Assembly (NCBI RefSeq): GCF_030053155.1
Contig: NZ_CP125644.1
Location: 262,236-326,235 of the forward strand
DNA from: Rhizobium sp. BT03
GTDB taxonomy: Bacteria > Pseudomonadota > Alphaproteobacteria > Rhizobiales > Rhizobiaceae
Length of the DNA stretch: 64,000 nt
Reading direction: 5' to 3'
This document shows positions 23,909 to 32,520 of this stretch, in pieces; the first letter of the stretch is position 1, and each line of letters starts with the position of its first letter. Under the pieces are notes generated by a model. That model saw only the letters and a program-made list of their open reading frames with translations, was not told the origin of the DNA and did not search any database. The position numbers and the translations under genes were made by a program.

Positions 23909-24343
23909 TCAGCCGAAGAACGCACGGAGCTGAGCGAAAAACCCGCTTGGTTTGGGATCTGCCATCTTTCGCACCCGGCGAGCGACCGTGGCCGCGCTGA
24001 CGCGTTCACCAAAATGACAGAAGCAGACAAGCTCGTGCAATTGCCCGTCGCTGAGCTCGAAGAATCGCTTGGCCTCTCCATAGCTATCATCTTCCATTCC
24101 TGCCGCCCGCAGAATGGGATCAGCGAACGCGACGGAGATCGGGGTGTCGTCATCCCGCATGGCAATCCGATCTTCGATCGGCTGATATTCTGTTTCGTGA
24201 AGCGTCTTGAGAAACGGTCTGGGGCTGCGTTCGAGACTTTCGGCCCACCGTTCAATCCGTTCGCGCCGCGTTAATTCAAGGCGCTTGCAGGTCGTGCTGA
24301 CCTTCGCAATCGTTTTCAACTGCTCCAGTGCATACTGTTCCAT
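23909..24343 (-). CDS. Conserved-looking hypothetical protein
   Basis: A 144-residue soluble protein of unknown function, rich in charged residues. I see no membrane segment, signal peptide or known motif. Helical stretches (LEQLKTIAKVSTTCKRLELTRRERIERWAESLER; FELSDGQLHELVCFCHFGERVSAATVARRVRKM) and a tail ending in FFAQLRAFFG are all that stand out. It is supported as a real gene by AGGAGG five bases before the ATG and by normal codon use. It converges on the DMT transporter and has no evident operon partner. Confidence 0.65.
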   Translation of the reverse strand: MEQYALEQLKTIAKVSTTCKRLELTRRERIERWAESLERSPRPFLKTLHETEYQPIEDRIAMRDDDTPISVAFADPILRAAGMEDDSYGEAKRFFELSDGQLHELVCFCHFGERVSAATVARRVRKMADPKPSGFFAQLRAFFG

Positions 24344-25011
24344 TTCGGCCTCCTATCTCTGAGAAAAATAGATGGTCCGCTCCCGGAAATAGCGTGGCTC
24401 AGGTCGCAGCCGATGTCCAATCACGATTGGAAACGGCATCTGCCGCTGGTCGAACAATGCGATCGCGGCGCGACAACCGGCGCATGAACCCTACATTGCT
24501 CAATGTATTTGATCGGAGGCCTGCATCAAATCTTCTCTACCGATCCGGAAAACCGCCCTATTCCGGGGATCAACTCATACCTGCCGGCGGCATGCTATCG
24601 GAGTTTTCCGACTGTCGTCTTTGAGTTGCACCCATGTCGTTTTTTTGGGCGCTGTTTTCCGCCGGGCATGGTTTTCTTACGGTGTTCAAGGCGCTGGTCA
24701 CTGGCGACAGAACCGTTGGAAGGCCGACCGAAGATTCCAAGATGAATCGAAAGGAGGTTCTGGAGCCCGGAAACCAGCTCTTTGCGCAGCAAATCGGCGG
24801 ATTGCGGCGGCGATGACGAGCGGAACGACAGGCCGGACCTATCGTCTCCACTCTTCCCCTCCATCCAATCTGCCCCCGCCTATTTGCGAAATTCGAATAT
24901 CGCCCGATGCGGCGTTGTGAATACCGGGTTGCAGAGGAGGCAGGCCGGAGGAAAAGTTGCCATCGATTGCATCGGTTGCAGATCGAGGCATTCAACGAAT
25001 GGGAGGAATCC
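24344..25011. other. 668-bp region without a supportable gene
   Basis: This stretch lies between the divergent hypothetical gene and fdhA. Its base composition is less GC-rich than the flanks, especially 24361-24700, and the short frames in it have no ribosome sites. One, 24634-24816 on the plus strand (60 residues, hydrophobic N-terminus), could be a small membrane protein but has no Shine-Dalgarno sequence. Promoters for the two flanking genes must lie here; I could not identify them. Confidence 0.5.
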
Positions 25012-26202
25012 ATGAGCAAGAATAGAGGCGTCGTTTATTTGAGGCCGGGCAAGGTCGAAGTTCGCGACATCGACGACCCGAAGCTGGAAGCACCCGACGG
25101 CCGCCGCATCGAGCACGGCGTCATCCTGAAGGTGATCTCGACCAATATCTGCGGCTCCGACCAGCACATGGTCCGCGGCCGCACGACCGCAATGCCGGGC
25201 CTGGTCCTCGGTCATGAAATCACCGGCGAGGTCATCGAGAAAGGCGTCGACGTCGAGATGCTCGACATCGGCGATATCGTCTCGGTGCCGTTCAATGTCG
25301 CCTGCGGCCGTTGCCGCTGCTGCAAGTCCCAGGATACCGGCGTCTGCCTGACGGTGAACCCGGCTCGCGCCGGCGGCGCTTACGGCTATGTCGACATGGG
25401 CGGCTGGATCGGCGGACAGGCGCGCTACGTCACCATTCCCTATGCCGATTTCAACCTGCTCAAAATCCCCGATCGGGACAAGGCGATGGCGAAGATCCGC
25501 GATCTCACCATGCTCTCCGACATTCTGCCCACCGGCTTCCATGGCGCGGTGCGCGCCGGCGTCGGGGTCGGATCGACCGTCTACGTCGCAGGCGCCGGTC
25601 CCGTCGGCCTTGCGGCTGCGGCTTCGGCACGCATCCTCGGCGCCGCTGTCGTCATGATCGGTGACTTCAACAAGGACCGCCTGGCGCATGCGGCAAAAGT
25701 CGGCTTCGAACCGATCGATCTCTCCAAGAGCGACCGTCTCGGCGACATGATCGCCCAAGTCGTCGGCAGCAACGAAGTGGACAGCGCCATCGACGCGGTC
25801 GGCTTCGAAGCGCGCGGCCATTCGGGCGGCGAACAGCCGGCGATCGTGCTCAATCAGATGATGGAGATCACCCGCGCCGCAGGTTCGATCGGCATTCCCG
25901 GCCTTTACGTCACCGAGGATCCTGGTGCCGTCGACAACGCCGCCAAACACGGCAATCTGTCGCTCCGCTTCGGCCTCGGCTGGGCCAAGGCGCAGTCCTT
26001 CCACACCGGCCAGACGCCGGTGCTCAAGTACAATCGTCAACTGATGCAGGCGATCCTGCACGACCGGCTGCCGATTGCCGATATCGTCAACGCCAAGGTC
26101 ATCCCGCTCGACGAAGCGGCCGCAGGCTATGAAAGCTTCGACCACGGAGCGGCGACGAAATTCGTCCTCGATCCGCACGGCGAGGTAGCGAAAGCCGCCT
26201 AA
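25012..26202 (+). CDS. fdhA: Glutathione-independent formaldehyde dehydrogenase
   Basis: A 396-residue zinc MDR enzyme that oxidises formaldehyde to formate with bound NAD. Blocks of the family are clear: NRGVVYLRPGKVEVRDIDDPKLE, the catalytic zinc site NICGSDQHMVRGR and LGHE, the structural zinc loop CGRCRCCKSQDTGVC, and YGYVDMGGWIGGQARYV. GGGAGGAATCC precedes the ATG. It stands alone but lies between carnitine/betaine genes and an N-demethylase gene, whose reactions release formaldehyde. Close relatives act on other aldehydes by dismutation. Confidence 0.92.
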   Translation: MSKNRGVVYLRPGKVEVRDIDDPKLEAPDGRRIEHGVILKVISTNICGSDQHMVRGRTTAMPGLVLGHEITGEVIEKGVDVEMLDIGDIVSVPFNVACGRCRCCKSQDTGVCLTVNPARAGGAYGYVDMGGWIGGQARYVTIPYADFNLLKIPDRDKAMAKIRDLTMLSDILPTGFHGAVRAGVGVGSTVYVAGAGPVGLAAAASARILGAAVVMIGDFNKDRLAHAAKVGFEPIDLSKSDRLGDMIAQVVGSNEVDSAIDAVGFEARGHSGGEQPAIVLNQMMEITRAAGSIGIPGLYVTEDPGAVDNAAKHGNLSLRFGLGWAKAQSFHTGQTPVLKYNRQLMQAILHDRLPIADIVNAKVIPLDEAAAGYESFDHGAATKFVLDPHGEVAKAA

Positions 26203-26225
26203 CGCCAAGGACTGAAGACCAAACT

Positions 26226-26268
26226 TGCAGCGCCGCGCATCTTTTCAGACGCGCGGCGCTGCAGCATT
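26226..26268. terminator. Strong bidirectional terminator
   Basis: A perfect 13-bp GC-rich stem pairs 26226-26238 (TGCAGCGCCGCGC) with 26251-26263, with a 12-base loop and a T-run (GCATTTTC) on the plus side. It separates fdhA from the convergent binding-protein gene. Confidence 0.85.
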
Positions 26269-26291
26269 TTCGAAAGAATCTGTCGGCAAAA

Positions 26292-27098
26292 CTACTCGAT
26301 GCTGAACGGGAAATATTTTGCGTTGATCATGTCATAGGTCCCGTCCGCCTTGATGGTCTTCAATGCGTCGTTCAAGCGCGTAAGGCGTTCCTTGTCATCC
26401 AGGCGCAGCGCGATGCCGGCACCTTCACCGAAATATGTGACGTCGACCAGATCCGGTCCTTTGAACTCGCAGCAGGTTCCCGCCTTCGTATTGGCGATCC
26501 AGTCGTAAATGGCGAGTTTGTCCTCCAGGATGATATCGACGCTGCCGTCCGACAATCCCTTGTACAATTCAGGCGAAGACCGGAAGACCTTCTTCTTCAT
26601 CTCCGGATAGAGATGGTTGGCGTAGGATTCCTGCGCCGTCGACGACGTCACCCCGAGGATTTTGCCGCTGAGGCCAGCGGGACTGATATCGCTGATCGGC
26701 GAATCTTTCCGGGCTATGAACACCGACGGGCTGTTGTAGTATTTCTCCGTAAAGGCAACCTTTTGCCGCCGCTCGAGGCTCATCGACATGGACGAGATGA
26801 TCGCGTCGTATTTATCGGCAACGAGATTGGGGATGATATCGTCCCATTTCTCCATGATGAACTGGCATTCGAACTTGCCGACTTCGCAAAGCGCATTGGC
26901 GATATCGATATCGAAACCCTGAAGCTTGTTGTTGGCATCGAGATAGTTGAAGGGCGGAAATGCGCCTTCGACGGCAATTCGCATCGGCATCGGATCTTGC
27001 GCGGCCGCCGGGAAGGGCGAGGCCGCGGCCAAGAAGATACCCAGCCCGCCCGCCATCAGCGCCCCGCGCACCATAGTCTGAAAGGATATGCGCAGCAT
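26292..27098 (-). CDS. Polar amino-acid ABC transporter binding protein (orphan)
   Basis: A 268-residue family-3 periplasmic binding protein. A signal peptide (MVRGALMAGGLGIFLAAASPFPAAAQ) is followed by MRIAVEGAFPPFNYLDANNKLQGFDIDIANALC, YDAIISSMSMSLERRQKVAFTEKYY and SGKILGVTSSTAQE, typical of lysine/arginine/ornithine or opine binders. AAGGAG precedes the chosen ATG. No permease or ATPase gene is adjacent, so it must share components encoded elsewhere or act in sensing next to the divergent GGDEF-EAL gene. Confidence 0.9.
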   Translation of the reverse strand: MLRISFQTMVRGALMAGGLGIFLAAASPFPAAAQDPMPMRIAVEGAFPPFNYLDANNKLQGFDIDIANALCEVGKFECQFIMEKWDDIIPNLVADKYDAIISSMSMSLERRQKVAFTEKYYNSPSVFIARKDSPISDISPAGLSGKILGVTSSTAQESYANHLYPEMKKKVFRSSPELYKGLSDGSVDIILEDKLAIYDWIANTKAGTCCEFKGPDLVDVTYFGEGAGIALRLDDKERLTRLNDALKTIKADGTYDMINAKYFPFSIE

Positions 27099-27199
27099 CG
27101 TCGGGAGCTCCTTGGGGCGTGTTCGATCTCGCCCATACTGCGCCGTAGCTTTTAATTCTACGTGAACGCTTCTTTGGTAGCGTCGACGCATGCGCCCGC

Positions 27200-29596
27200 G
27201 TGGTGGTGTTCAGGGGTTTTGGCTTGCACATCGTTGTTCCTTCCAGCTCCAATACGTTTCAGCAATCCTGGATCGCCTCGGGAAGAATTCTCTTTCTGAT
27301 CGCCGTCAGCGGGCTTGGAGCGATTGGACTCGTCGTTTTATCGGCGCTGTGGGCAGGAACCGAAAGCGATGCCGCCGCCCTTGATCGCCAGCGCCAGCTC
27401 GTGAATGCCCGGCTGCGGGAGCAGGTCGATCAGGTCGCGCATGTTATCGGCCAGTTCGGTAACGGCTATCTCACGCGCGTTTATCCTGCCGCCCGGTCAA
27501 CCGGAGGCTCCTCCTCCAGTCTCGATGCAGTCCTGACGGCAGCAGCCGGCAGTGCGATCAGCCAGACCGCAATGTCGGCCTTCGGCTACGACCAGGCTTT
27601 CGTCGTCGACGAGAACGCCCAACCGCTCATGCTGGCGGACGCCCAGACGGAAAAGCGTTATCGCTGGATGAAGCCTCTGTTTTTGCCTCTCCTTCAGGAT
27701 GCCCGCCTTGGGGTGAGACAAGGGTCGGCGTCCGAACGAACACCGTCCTCGATGGAAAGACGCCTTGCAAGCGCGGCCGGCTCCAACCGTGCGTTGGCCA
27801 ATCTGATGCGGCTGGAAGGCCGCCCGACGATCGTCGGCGTCGTCGCCATCAACGACGCCGATCAGGGACGGCAGCAACCGATGCGGCAATTCCTGATCGT
27901 CGTTCGGTTTATCGATGGTGCTGCGCTCGACGAACTGAGCCGGCAACAGGGGCTCAACGGCGCGCGCTTCGCGCGCACCGCCGATGCCGACGAGAACGAG
28001 GTCGCGTTTCAGATCGACGCGACGGCAAACGGCGAACCGATCGGCTTCATCGTCTGGCGGCCCGATCTTCCAGGGTCGAGGGTCATCGGCCGCCTGATGC
28101 CGGCGCTCTCGATTGCCGCCCTGGTGATCGCGGTGCTGTTTTCGGTTCTGCTGGTGCGCCTGCGAAGCAGTCTCGGCGAATTAAAGAAAAGCGAGCTGCA
28201 TGCACGCCAGCTTGCCTTGCATGACGTGCTGACCGACCTTCCCAACCGCGCCTTGTTCGCGATGCGGTTCGACGAGTGCCTGGCCGAGACCCGGAATTCG
28301 ACCGAACGCTCGGCCGTCGCGCTTCTCGACCTCGACCGCTTCAAAGCCGTGAACGACACGTTCGGCCATGCGGCCGGCGATGAACTCATCAGGCTGGCTG
28401 CGGAGCGGATCCGCTCCATACTGCGTCCAGGCGACACCCTTGCCCGTCTCGGAGGCGACGAATTTGCGCTGCTTCTCCGGGACATCAAAGATTATGATCA
28501 AGTTTTGCCGGCAATCTGCGAAGCGATCGTTGCCGAACTTGGCAAGCCCTTCCCGCTTTTGCGCGGCGAGGCGGTCGCCCGCGTCGGCGGCTCGATCGGC
28601 GTGACCGTCGTGCCGGATGCCGGCCGGAATGCCGACGACATCATGCGCTATGCCGACGTCGCGCTCTACGAGGCAAAGATGGGCGGGAGAGGTCAATGGC
28701 GCGTCTATTCGCCGTCCATGGACGGCGGCAGAAACGCGCGCGACATTCTCAAGAACGAATTGCGCGAAGTTCTGGCCAAGGGCACGGCCTCCTCATCAGT
28801 TGGTCCACACCCGGATCTCGTTGCAAATAGGCCGGACTTCGGATCGCTGGAGGTCTATTACCAGACGGTGCACCGCGCCGAGGGCGGATATTCGGCCTCT
28901 GGCGCGGAGGCGCTGGTGCGCTGGCGTCACAGCCAGCGCGGTCTGTTGACGCCGGCAAGCTTCATCCCTGTCGCCGAGGAGGGCGGCCTCATCGACGCTC
29001 TCGGTTTCTGGGTGTTGCGCGAAGCCTGCCGAGCCGCCTGCAAATGGCCCGACGATACGTTTGTTGCCGTCAATGTGTCTCCCGCCCAGTTGCGGCGGCC
29101 GAATTTCGCCGAGGAAGTCTTCTCCGTACTTCAGGAGAGCGGGCTGCCGCCCTCCCGGCTTGAACTCGAGCTCACCGAATCCTCGCTGATCGAAGACAAC
29201 TCCGACATCTATTCGGTGCTGAAGTCGCTGCGCAGCCGGGGTATCCAGATTTCGCTCGATGATTTCGGAACCGGCTTTTCATGCCTCAGCCACCTGATGC
29301 GCTTCGACATCGACCGCATCAAGATCGATCGATCCTTCGTCTCGCTGCTCGGCACAAAGGCCAACGGGGCAGCGATCATCGGCGCCATCGTCGCGCTCAG
29401 TCGCAACCTCGGCATCTCGACGACGGCGGAAGGGGTTGAAACCGAATATCAACGCGACTTTCTGGCCGCCCTCGGCTGCACCGACCTCCAGGGCTATTTC
29501 TTCTCCAAACCGGTTCCGCTTCGCGAACTCGACTGTTTCCGCAAACCTGAGACCGCCGCCGGATTGCTGACGATCGCTCCAGACGCCGTCGCCTGA
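27200..29596 (+). CDS. Membrane GGDEF-EAL cyclic-di-GMP enzyme with periplasmic sensor
   Basis: A 798-residue signalling protein. Membrane segments at about 29-52 and 295-320 enclose a periplasmic CHASE4-like sensor. The GGDEF domain (about 335-500) keeps its signature at residue 418 and an RPGD inhibitory site five residues before it. The EAL domain (from about 550) keeps EALVRWRH, ELELTES, DDFGTGFSCL and EGVETE, so both synthesis and breakdown look possible. The start is uncertain: GTG at 27200 or a TTG at 27224 preceded by AGGGG. It is divergent from the orphan amino-acid binding protein, whose ligand it may sense. Confidence 0.9.
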   Translation: MVVFRGFGLHIVVPSSSNTFQQSWIASGRILFLIAVSGLGAIGLVVLSALWAGTESDAAALDRQRQLVNARLREQVDQVAHVIGQFGNGYLTRVYPAARSTGGSSSSLDAVLTAAAGSAISQTAMSAFGYDQAFVVDENAQPLMLADAQTEKRYRWMKPLFLPLLQDARLGVRQGSASERTPSSMERRLASAAGSNRALANLMRLEGRPTIVGVVAINDADQGRQQPMRQFLIVVRFIDGAALDELSRQQGLNGARFARTADADENEVAFQIDATANGEPIGFIVWRPDLPGSRVIGRLMPALSIAALVIAVLFSVLLVRLRSSLGELKKSELHARQLALHDVLTDLPNRALFAMRFDECLAETRNSTERSAVALLDLDRFKAVNDTFGHAAGDELIRLAAERIRSILRPGDTLARLGGDEFALLLRDIKDYDQVLPAICEAIVAELGKPFPLLRGEAVARVGGSIGVTVVPDAGRNADDIMRYADVALYEAKMGGRGQWRVYSPSMDGGRNARDILKNELREVLAKGTASSSVGPHPDLVANRPDFGSLEVYYQTVHRAEGGYSASGAEALVRWRHSQRGLLTPASFIPVAEEGGLIDALGFWVLREACRAACKWPDDTFVAVNVSPAQLRRPNFAEEVFSVLQESGLPPSRLELELTESSLIEDNSDIYSVLKSLRSRGIQISLDDFGTGFSCLSHLMRFDIDRIKIDRSFVSLLGTKANGAAIIGAIVALSRNLGISTTAEGVETEYQRDFLAALGCTDLQGYFFSKPVPLRELDCFRKPETAAGLLTIAPDAVA

Positions 29597-29673
29597 AAAG
29601 GCTTCCGATCATCCGCCAGCCAAGGGAACTTTCGCCGCAGGCGATGGTTGAAGCCCGGAGAACGGAGGATGTG

Positions 29674-30258
29674 ATGGGCGAGATCGGCGAGTGGCGGCAC
29701 CTTTGCGTCGACATGCAGCGGATGTTTGCCGAAGACACGCCGTGGCATGTTCCCTGGATGGCGCGGGTCTCGCCGCAGATCGAGGAACTCGCCGGACGGC
29801 ACCCGTCCCGAACGATCTTTACCCGCTTCCTGCCGCCCGATCATGCCGACGAGATGCCGGGGAAATGGCGGGATTATTACCGGAAATGGTGGATGATGAC
29901 CGGCGAGCATCTTCCGCCCGACCTCGTCGATCTGGCCGCATCGCTGGCCTCTCTGGTTCCGCCGGCAAGGCACTTCGACAAACGCACCTATTCGCCCTGG
30001 ATCGACGGCCGCCTCCATCCGATCCTTCAGTCGGAGCGGGTCGATACGCTGGTGATAACAGGCGGCGAAACCGATGTCTGCGTGCTTGCCACGACACTTG
30101 GCGCCATCGATCTCGGCTATCGTGTGATCGTGCTGAAGGACGCCGTCTGCAGCAGCGCCGACGACACCTATGACGCTTCGCTGGAGCTTCTGCACGATCG
30201 GTTTTCGGTGCAGCTCGAACTGATGGAGACTGAGGAATTTTTGCGGGGCGCTGGCTGA
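29674..30258 (+). CDS. Isochorismatase-family cysteine hydrolase
   Basis: A 194-residue amidohydrolase. Its likely Asp-Lys-Cys triad is in CVDMQRMF, FDKRTYSPW and TGGETDVCVLAT. The ATG at 29674 is preceded by GGAGG five bases upstream; an ATG 30 bases earlier is less well placed. It differs clearly from the two biuret-hydrolase-like proteins at 35-38 kb. It follows the GGDEF-EAL gene on the same strand and converges on a GlxA-type regulator. Substrate unknown. Confidence 0.82.
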   Translation: MGEIGEWRHLCVDMQRMFAEDTPWHVPWMARVSPQIEELAGRHPSRTIFTRFLPPDHADEMPGKWRDYYRKWWMMTGEHLPPDLVDLAASLASLVPPARHFDKRTYSPWIDGRLHPILQSERVDTLVITGGETDVCVLATTLGAIDLGYRVIVLKDAVCSSADDTYDASLELLHDRFSVQLELMETEEFLRGAG

Positions 30259-30269
30259 AGCAGCTCCCG

Positions 30270-31295
30270 TCAGCGCACTCCCAGTTCGCGATGCGACCGG
30301 CGGAGTTTTGCGGGCGTGACGTGATAGGTGCGCCTGAACCAGTTCACCAGATGGGCGCAATCGGTAAAGCCGCATTCATAGGCGATCTGGGCGATCGACC
30401 GATCGCTGTTGAGCACCATCCACTTTGCGGCTTTCAGGCGCATCTGACGCCAATATTCGCCGGGAGCGACGTGCAGATGCTTCTGGAAAAGCCGGGAAAG
30501 CTCCCGTTCCGACGTGCCGACGCTCGCCGCGATGTCGGCAAGCGAACAGAGCTCGTACATCTTCTGCCGCATCAGCCCGATCGCATTCGCCACGCGGCGG
30601 TCTCCGCACTTCATGCCGAGATCGGGCTCTTCGATCGCACCTTGCCTGTCGAAGCCGTGATCGCCGAGAAGATAGTGAAACGCCTTGTGCGCACGGGATT
30701 CCCCGCAGGCATTGGATACAAGATACATTGCGAGCTTGATCGAAGCCAATCCGCCGGGACAGGTGATGATATTTCCATCAACCACCACGGGCCGGTCGGT
30801 GACGGGCGTGATGTCAGGAAAGGTCTGGCGTAATAACCCCGCCAGCGTGAAATGGACGGCGCATTTCTTTCCGGCAAGCAGGCCTGCTTCGGCGAGCACG
30901 AAACTTCCCGAACAGTTGCCGGCCACCGGCACGCCTTTGCGCGCAGCATCGGTCACGAAGTCGTAGAGTTCCGGTGGGATCCTGTGGTCGGCGTGGAGTA
31001 TGCCCCCGTGCACGACGATGAAGTCATAGTCGCGTGGATCGCCGTAGGCCCTGCCCGGCGTCAGTTCCAGGCCGCAGCTCGACCGTATCGGATCGGGAGT
31101 GTGCGACAACAGCTCCCAGTCGCAATAGATCCGCCGGCTGAAATCGCCTTCATCGCCCGCGAGCCGGAGAAAATCCGTGAAGCAGGCAAGCGGCATCAGC
31201 GTGAAGTTCGGTGTCGCGACGATCCCCACCCTGAGCGGAGAGGTGATGTCGGGCGCCGGCCTGCTCGGCCCCGATTGGGAGTAGTCGCGCTGCAA
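30270..31295 (-). CDS. GlxA-family AraC-type regulator (quaternary-amine regulator candidate)
   Basis: A 341-residue regulator with a PfpI/DJ-1-like domain (RVGIVATPNFTLMPLACFTDFLRLAGD, DFIVVHGGILHADH, VAGNCSGSFVLAEAGLLAGK) and a C-terminal AraC helix-turn-helix (SLADIAASVGTSERELSRLFQKHLHV, SIAQIAYECGFTDCAHLVNWFRRTYHVTP). It starts with TTG, supported by GGAGG eight bases upstream. Relatives such as GbdR and CdhR respond to betaine and carnitine. It is divergent from the betaine-type binding protein and demethylase genes, probably its targets. Confidence 0.87.
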   Translation of the reverse strand: MQRDYSQSGPSRPAPDITSPLRVGIVATPNFTLMPLACFTDFLRLAGDEGDFSRRIYCDWELLSHTPDPIRSSCGLELTPGRAYGDPRDYDFIVVHGGILHADHRIPPELYDFVTDAARKGVPVAGNCSGSFVLAEAGLLAGKKCAVHFTLAGLLRQTFPDITPVTDRPVVVDGNIITCPGGLASIKLAMYLVSNACGESRAHKAFHYLLGDHGFDRQGAIEEPDLGMKCGDRRVANAIGLMRQKMYELCSLADIAASVGTSERELSRLFQKHLHVAPGEYWRQMRLKAAKWMVLNSDRSIAQIAYECGFTDCAHLVNWFRRTYHVTPAKLRRSHRELGVR

Positions 31296-31319
31296 ACGAA
31301 GGTCCTCCGGGCCATGGAA

Positions 31320-31338
31320 ATTGTCCTAAACGTACAAT
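31320..31338. promoter_or_regulatory. Weak inverted repeat in divergent promoter region
   Basis: ATTGT-N9-ACAAT lies 25 bp upstream of the GlxA-type regulator start and 115 bp before the betaine-binding-protein gene. It is the only symmetric site I see in the gap. Confidence 0.25.
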
Positions 31339-31452
31339 ACCGCGGCGGCCAAGACAAATACCATCGATTTGCGTTGGGAGGCGAGGCGCCGAAGCTCGGA
31401 AAACCGGCATTCCCTCCCGCCAAGCAGACATGCCAAAGCGCAAAAGGGGAAC

Positions 31453-32451
31453 ATGATGAAAAATCTTCTCGCAATTTCGACGGTCGCGTTGATCGCCGGC
31501 ATCGCATCCGACGCCAGCGCCGCTTGCGGCACCGTCACCGTCGCCAACATGAACTGGCAAAGCGGTGAACTTCTCGCGCATGTCGATAAGTTCATCCTCG
31601 ATCATGGTTTCGGCTGTCAGGTGGAGTTCGTGCCCGGCGATACCGTGCCGACGATCACCTCGATGGTGGAAAAGGGTCAGCCCGACATTGCCGGCGAAGC
31701 CTGGGTCGACCTCGTCCCTGAGATCGTCAAACGCGGCGTCGACGAGCACAGAATTGTAAATATCGGACCAGCTTTATCAGACGGCGGCATCCAGGGTTGG
31801 TATATACCGAAATTCATCGTCGACGCTCATCCCGAGATCAAGACGGTCGACGATGCCTTCGCGCATCCGGAGCTTTTCCCGGCGCCCGAGAACACGTCGA
31901 AGGGAGCGGTCTTCAACGGCCCGACAGGATCGGGCGGCTCGGTCGTCAGCGCCCAGCTTTTCAAAGCCTATGGCGGCGAGGCCAAGGACTTCGACCTCGT
32001 CGATCCCGGAACCCAGGCCGGTCTCGACGGCGCCATGGCGCGGGCCTATGAGCACAAGGAGGGCTGGATAGGCTATTACTGGTCGCCGACCGCCCTTCTT
32101 GGGAAATATTCCATGGTGCGTCTCGAAGCCGGCGTCCCGCATGATGCGGCGGAATGGAAGCGCTGCAACACCGTTGCCGATTGTCTCGATCCCAAGAAGA
32201 ACGAGTGGCCGAAGGACCATGTCGTGACGCTTGTCTCACAGAAACTGTCGGAAAGCGGAAATGCCGGCGTGATAGAGTATCTCCGCAAGCGGTCATGGGA
32301 CAATCAGACCGTCAGTTCGGTCATGTCGTGGATGACCGATACCCAGGCCGGCGGCGATGACGGCGCGGTGCACTTTTTCAAGCAGCACCCGGAGATCTGG
32401 AAGTCGTGGCTCAGCGCCGACGTGGCGGATAAAATCACCGCCGCTCTCTAA
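31453..32451 (+). CDS. Glycine betaine/choline-type ABC binding protein (ProX/OpuAC family, orphan)
   Basis: A 332-residue periplasmic binding protein. A signal peptide (MKNLLAISTVALIAGIASDASA) precedes the OpuAC domain (GTVTVANMNWQSGELLAHVDKFILDHGFGCQVEFVPGDTVPTI). AGGGG stands before tandem ATGs. It precedes an N-demethylase gene and is divergent from a betaine-type regulator, so the ligand is probably a betaine such as glycine betaine or stachydrine. No ATPase or permease gene is nearby, so it depends on a transporter encoded elsewhere. Confidence 0.88.
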   Translation: MMKNLLAISTVALIAGIASDASAACGTVTVANMNWQSGELLAHVDKFILDHGFGCQVEFVPGDTVPTITSMVEKGQPDIAGEAWVDLVPEIVKRGVDEHRIVNIGPALSDGGIQGWYIPKFIVDAHPEIKTVDDAFAHPELFPAPENTSKGAVFNGPTGSGGSVVSAQLFKAYGGEAKDFDLVDPGTQAGLDGAMARAYEHKEGWIGYYWSPTALLGKYSMVRLEAGVPHDAAEWKRCNTVADCLDPKKNEWPKDHVVTLVSQKLSESGNAGVIEYLRKRSWDNQTVSSVMSWMTDTQAGGDDGAVHFFKQHPEIWKSWLSADVADKITAAL

Positions 32452-32461
32452 ATTATCAAGC

Positions 32462-32484
32462 GCGCGGGCCGTCGAGGCCCGCGC
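32462..32484 (+). terminator. GC hairpin between binding-protein and demethylase genes
   Basis: GCGCGGGCC (32462-32470) pairs with GGCCCGCGC (32476-32484), with a 5-base loop and no T-run. It may stabilise the binding-protein mRNA or attenuate the next gene. Confidence 0.5.
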
Positions 32485-32520
32485 ATCCGCACAGCAGCGC
32501 GCAACCCGTCAGGATACCAG

